Positions 40,091 to 41,030 of a stretch of 41,030 nt of DNA are shown one piece after another (the stretch's first letter is position 1; the number at the start of each line of letters is the position of its first letter). The stretch is from Phoronis australis. Taxonomy: Eukaryota; Phoronida; Phoronidae. The DNA is taken from positions 202,958 through 243,987 of the forward strand of contig NMRA01000622.1 in assembly GCA_002633005.1 (NCBI GenBank). Reading direction: 5' to 3'. Both the position numbers and the translations under genes were made by a program. The notes below the pieces were generated by a model. The model had not been told where the DNA came from and ran no database searches. It saw nothing but the letters and a program-made list of their open reading frames with translations.

Positions 40091-41030
40091 CCTTTGACCT
40101 TTGGGTCTGTGTACTTCAATTCTGTTCAGAGATTAAGTGTCTATGTACTGCTAGTTAGCCGGCGCTGGATGCAATATTTCTCGACACTCGCCATGCGTAT
40201 GAGGTCACCCTGACGTCACAGAACAGGAAAGTATTCCCCAAAAACATGGCTGCCAGTATTTGCTGATCGTCATTGTGACATTTATAGTAACAATAGGCGG
40301 CAATAGTACATAATGTCAAGTTATTTCGGAATATTTATCGCACTAAAACAATGGATTGTAGATTTCAATAAATATAATAATAAATGTTAAAATTATCCAT
40401 CGTTTTCGTCGATGTTTCCTTGAGGCCGTCTTTTTTCTGTCTTAGCCGTTCCGTCCATGCCGTCATTTTTTAAAATGGCCGTCCTAATGACGGCCAGGAC
40501 GGCCGCTAGATGAGTCCTTAGCCACTGTTAGCAGGTGGGTTATACTGAAGGAGCTCAAAAAAACTCGTCCGCCATAGGTGGGAGCGAAACCGGAAGCCAA
40601 TCAAAGCAGTGTTACATGCAACCACCAGACCCATTTCATCTCATGTCAGTGCCAATCTTTTACGCCAAATATCAGTTGTTGCATTGGCACAGGGGAAATT
40701 TTAGCTGTGACAATACCCACACAATAAGTATTTTCCTGGGTTCTAGAGTAGGCCTACCCCAGTGAAATATGCCAAATACTCGCCATCCGAGACAGGCTTA
40801 AAAGGTAAAACACGGATGCGTTCTGTAGACCCAAGAATCTCGCGAAAACGAAGAGTCACCCAGATCCTCGCAAGACAAATATATGGATTACAAGCGAACC
40901 ACATGATCACGCTAGCCCGGCTTTTTCGTGATTGCCTTGACATATACATGTAGGCAGGAAGAGATAACCAGGAAGGGACAACTAGCTAAACCGCCGTTTT
41001 TGGCCTCCTTCCCCGGACTAATTTCAGAAC
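40091..41030. other. Right-edge region, nothing assigned
   Basis: 40430-40505 has repeated GCCGTC/GACGGCC words forming weak inverted repeats. The rest has only short frames without domains. The 5' part of the mosaic gene may lie beyond the window. Confidence 0.5.

Overview
Eukaryotic genomic DNA, most likely from a marine invertebrate. There are canonical GT-AG introns, two convergent multi-exon genes, assembly gaps (13495-13779, 26706-27347, one N at 36953), dense decayed transposons and many TACATGTA palindromes. The intron-rich BHMT gene, a secreted VWA/sushi/LDLa protein, Kolobok-like and Tx1/L1-like elements and the TACATGTA richness would suit an amphioxus, hemichordate, echinoderm or mollusc. 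I cannot fix the species from sequence alone; amphioxus is a guess.

Layout. 1-5097: intergenic, with a ~142-bp tandem repeat at the left edge and dispersed repeats. 5098-18450 (+): a complete eight-exon betaine-homocysteine S-methyltransferase (BHMT) gene. Its exons join in frame into 371 codons plus stop. Its introns carry several mobile elements: a CATGGGCGGCGCA-ended MITE, a ~1.05-kb element with internal tandem repeats, and a Kolobok-like TTAA element with a broken THAP gene. 18451-19169: a short convergent intergenic interval. 19170-33455 (-): the 3' nine exons of a gene for a secreted or surface mosaic protein. In order from its N-terminal side these encode a VWA domain, a Ser/Thr-rich stalk, sushi, Ser/Thr-rich plus sushi plus LDLa, sushi, LDLa, sushi, LDLa, and sushi plus stop. 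Every junction is phase 1. The start and signal peptide lie upstream or are unseen. 33456-41030: introns or flank of that gene, filled by a hammerhead-like motif, an inverted-repeat element with a Cys-rich ORF remnant, and a decayed L1/Tx1-type LINE.

How it fits together. The two genes are functionally unrelated: a cytosolic zinc methyltransferase of methionine/betaine metabolism, and an extracellular adhesion or immune-type mosaic protein. The mosaic gene grew by tandem duplication of a [linker-LDLa]-[sushi]-[LDLa] block. The second block keeps a dead copy of the first LDLa exon. The two blocks serve as each other's empty sites, which lets at least two transposon insertions be bounded from this window alone. 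No CRISPR, operon or confident tRNA/rRNA gene was seen.
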